The translations under genes were made by a program, and so were the position numbers. 15,022 bases of DNA from SHLJ01 sp041618535 (lineage in GTDB: Bacteria; Bacteroidota; Bacteroidia; Flavobacteriales; Flavobacteriaceae): NCBI GenBank assembly GCA_041618535.1, contig JBFKFP010000058.1:1-15022 (forward strand). Direction: 5' to 3'. The notes below the pieces were generated by a model. It saw nothing but the letters and a program-made list of their open reading frames with translations. It searched no databases and was not told the origin of the DNA. Below, piece after piece: positions 14,171-15,022 of this stretch. How positions within the stretch are numbered: position 1 is the first letter of the stretch; each line of letters begins with the position of its first letter.

Positions 14171-14952
14171 TGAAAAAGCTCCTGATCGTATTACTGGCAT
14201 TAACCTTTTTAGGATGCGGTTCAAAAAGAAAGATTGTAACCAAAAAAGACCGTTCTGAAAAGACGGAAATTCCTGAAATCAAGGAAGAAAGCGTTAAAGT
14301 TGAACCGGACATCGTTACAGACCGACCGATAATAAGCTCAACTGAAGCCTATATTCAGACCTTTGCAGATATTGCCGTACAAGAGATGGAACTCTATGGA
14401 ATTCCGGCCAGCATCACTCTGGCGCAGGGGATTTTGGAATCGGGTTCAGGCAAAGGCCGTCTAGCTTTAAAGGCGAATAATCACTTTGGAATAAAATGTC
14501 ATGATTGGACCGGTCCCAGGATTTATCATGATGACGATCGATCTCAGGAGTGTTTCCGAAAGTATAAGGATGCCTCACAATCTTTTCGCGATCATTCCGA
14601 ATTCCTTTCAAAACGCAAGCGATACAGTAAACTATTCGAATTGAAGAAGGACGACTATAAAGGATGGGCCCGTGAGCTGAGACGGGCAGGTTATGCCACA
14701 GACAGGCGCTACCCTGAAAAATTGATCGGGCTGATCGAGCGTTACAGCCTCGACCAATATGATATTAGGTCATCTGACCATTCATCAGAGTATATTGTAA
14801 AGGAACATATAGTAAAAGAAGGTGATACACTGTATTCCATCTCACGTTTTTATGGACTCAGCGTTGAAACAATTAAACAATTGAACAATATTGAAGGGAA
14901 TACCATAAAGATTGGGCAAACCCTTATATTGTCTGAAAAGGAAAAGCCATAA
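14167..14952 (+). CDS. Glucosaminidase-LysM peptidoglycan hydrolase lipoprotein
   Basis: This 261-aa protein has a lipoprotein signal peptide ending in lipobox FLGC (C17) and a charged linker rich in Lys and Glu (18-60). It then carries an endo-beta-N-acetylglucosaminidase (FlgJ/GH73-type) domain at about 62-200. The catalytic glutamate is E91 in QGILESGSGKG, and ANNHFGIKC (103-111) and GYATDRRYPEKL (175-186) are family blocks. One LysM repeat at about 214-256 (EGDTLYSISRFYGLS...IKIGQTLIL) binds glycan. It should cleave the glycan strands of peptidoglycan in the periplasm, for growth or daughter-cell separation. ATG at 14167 or 14170 both work (MM). It overlaps the PLP enzyme gene by 4 nt. 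A hairpin terminator starts right after the stop. Length and domain order are typical for the Bacteroidota form. Confidence 0.93.
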   Translation: MMKKLLIVLLALTFLGCGSKRKIVTKKDRSEKTEIPEIKEESVKVEPDIVTDRPIISSTEAYIQTFADIAVQEMELYGIPASITLAQGILESGSGKGRLALKANNHFGIKCHDWTGPRIYHDDDRSQECFRKYKDASQSFRDHSEFLSKRKRYSKLFELKKDDYKGWARELRRAGYATDRRYPEKLIGLIERYSLDQYDIRSSDHSSEYIVKEHIVKEGDTLYSISRFYGLSVETIKQLNNIEGNTIKIGQTLILSEKEKP

Positions 14953-14956
14953 AAAA

Positions 14957-14976
14957 ACCCCGCCAAAAGGCAGGGT
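14957..14976. terminator. Intrinsic terminator after the glucosaminidase gene
   Basis: ACCCCGCC (14957-14964) pairs with GGCAGGGT (14969-14976) with one C-A mismatch around an AAAA loop. On the minus strand the stem is followed directly by seven T, a strong terminator for a convergent gene lying beyond the window. On the plus strand the tail is weaker (CATATTTACATTTAATTTTTTT). It is probably bidirectional. Confidence 0.75.
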
Positions 14977-15022
14977 CATATTTACATTTAATTTTTTTAT
15001 TCTTTTTTAACCATTTTTTTTG

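Noticed and set aside
14977..15022. End of a convergent gene at the right edge
   Set aside because: Only about 45 AT-rich bases are left and no reading frame can be judged; the minus-strand terminator merely suggests one.

Overview
The window looks like chromosomal DNA of a marine-type Bacteroidota, most probably a Flavobacteriaceae member. The signs are a moderate-to-low GC content, tightly packed operons with almost no Shine-Dalgarno sequences, several -7 elements matching the Bacteroidota consensus TAnnTTTG, and family content typical of the group (DUF5522, DUF4136 lipoprotein, long-form urocanate hydratase, Prc-type S41 peptidase of about 730 aa, ComEC without metallo-beta-lactamase zinc motifs). 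I cannot name a genus. || Layout. (1) 20-571 (+) is a secreted thioredoxin-fold protein. (2) 572-5357 (-) is a five-gene operon read surE > small three-TM membrane protein > lpxB > NlpC/P60 lipoprotein > comEC. Gaps run from an 8-nt overlap to about 43 nt, and a TACTTTTG element lies just upstream of surE. The operon converges on the thioredoxin gene with no spacer: the two stop codons touch. (3) 5513-9606 (+), divergent from surE, is a three-gene run: prc-like tail-specific protease lipoprotein > OppC/DppC-type ABC permease > membrane-anchored NUC-family nuclease. It is closed by a perfect 22-bp palindromic bidirectional terminator. (4) 9645-12380 (-) is read DUF5522 small Cys-rich protein > hutU > DUF4136 lipoprotein. 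The 55-aa DUF5522 gene is below the usual ORF length cut-off; its TAA overlaps the hutU ATG as TAATG. (5) 12402-12758 (+) is a small membrane protein with an HExxH motif, from a TTG start. (6) 12759-13276 is a roughly 500-bp AT-rich gap holding a 104-bp imperfect inverted repeat, a second hairpin beside a TAnnTTTG element, and a 23-codon ORF. (7) 13277-14952 (+) is a PLP-dependent D-cysteine desulfhydrase/ACC deaminase-family enzyme overlapping by 4 nt a glucosaminidase-LysM lipoprotein, followed by a terminator. || Function. Much of the window serves the cell envelope: lipid A synthesis (LpxB), peptidoglycan cleavage (NlpC/P60, glucosaminidase-LysM), periplasmic proteolysis (Prc), DNA uptake (ComEC), lipoproteins and a periplasmic thioredoxin. 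Metabolic genes are hutU (histidine degradation), surE (nucleotide phosphatase) and the PLP enzyme. I see no prophage, IS transposase, CRISPR array, tRNA or rRNA. The less ordinary items are the DUF5522-hutU junction with a dnaX-like slippery heptamer, the HExxH mini membrane protein, and the structured gap at 12957-13275.
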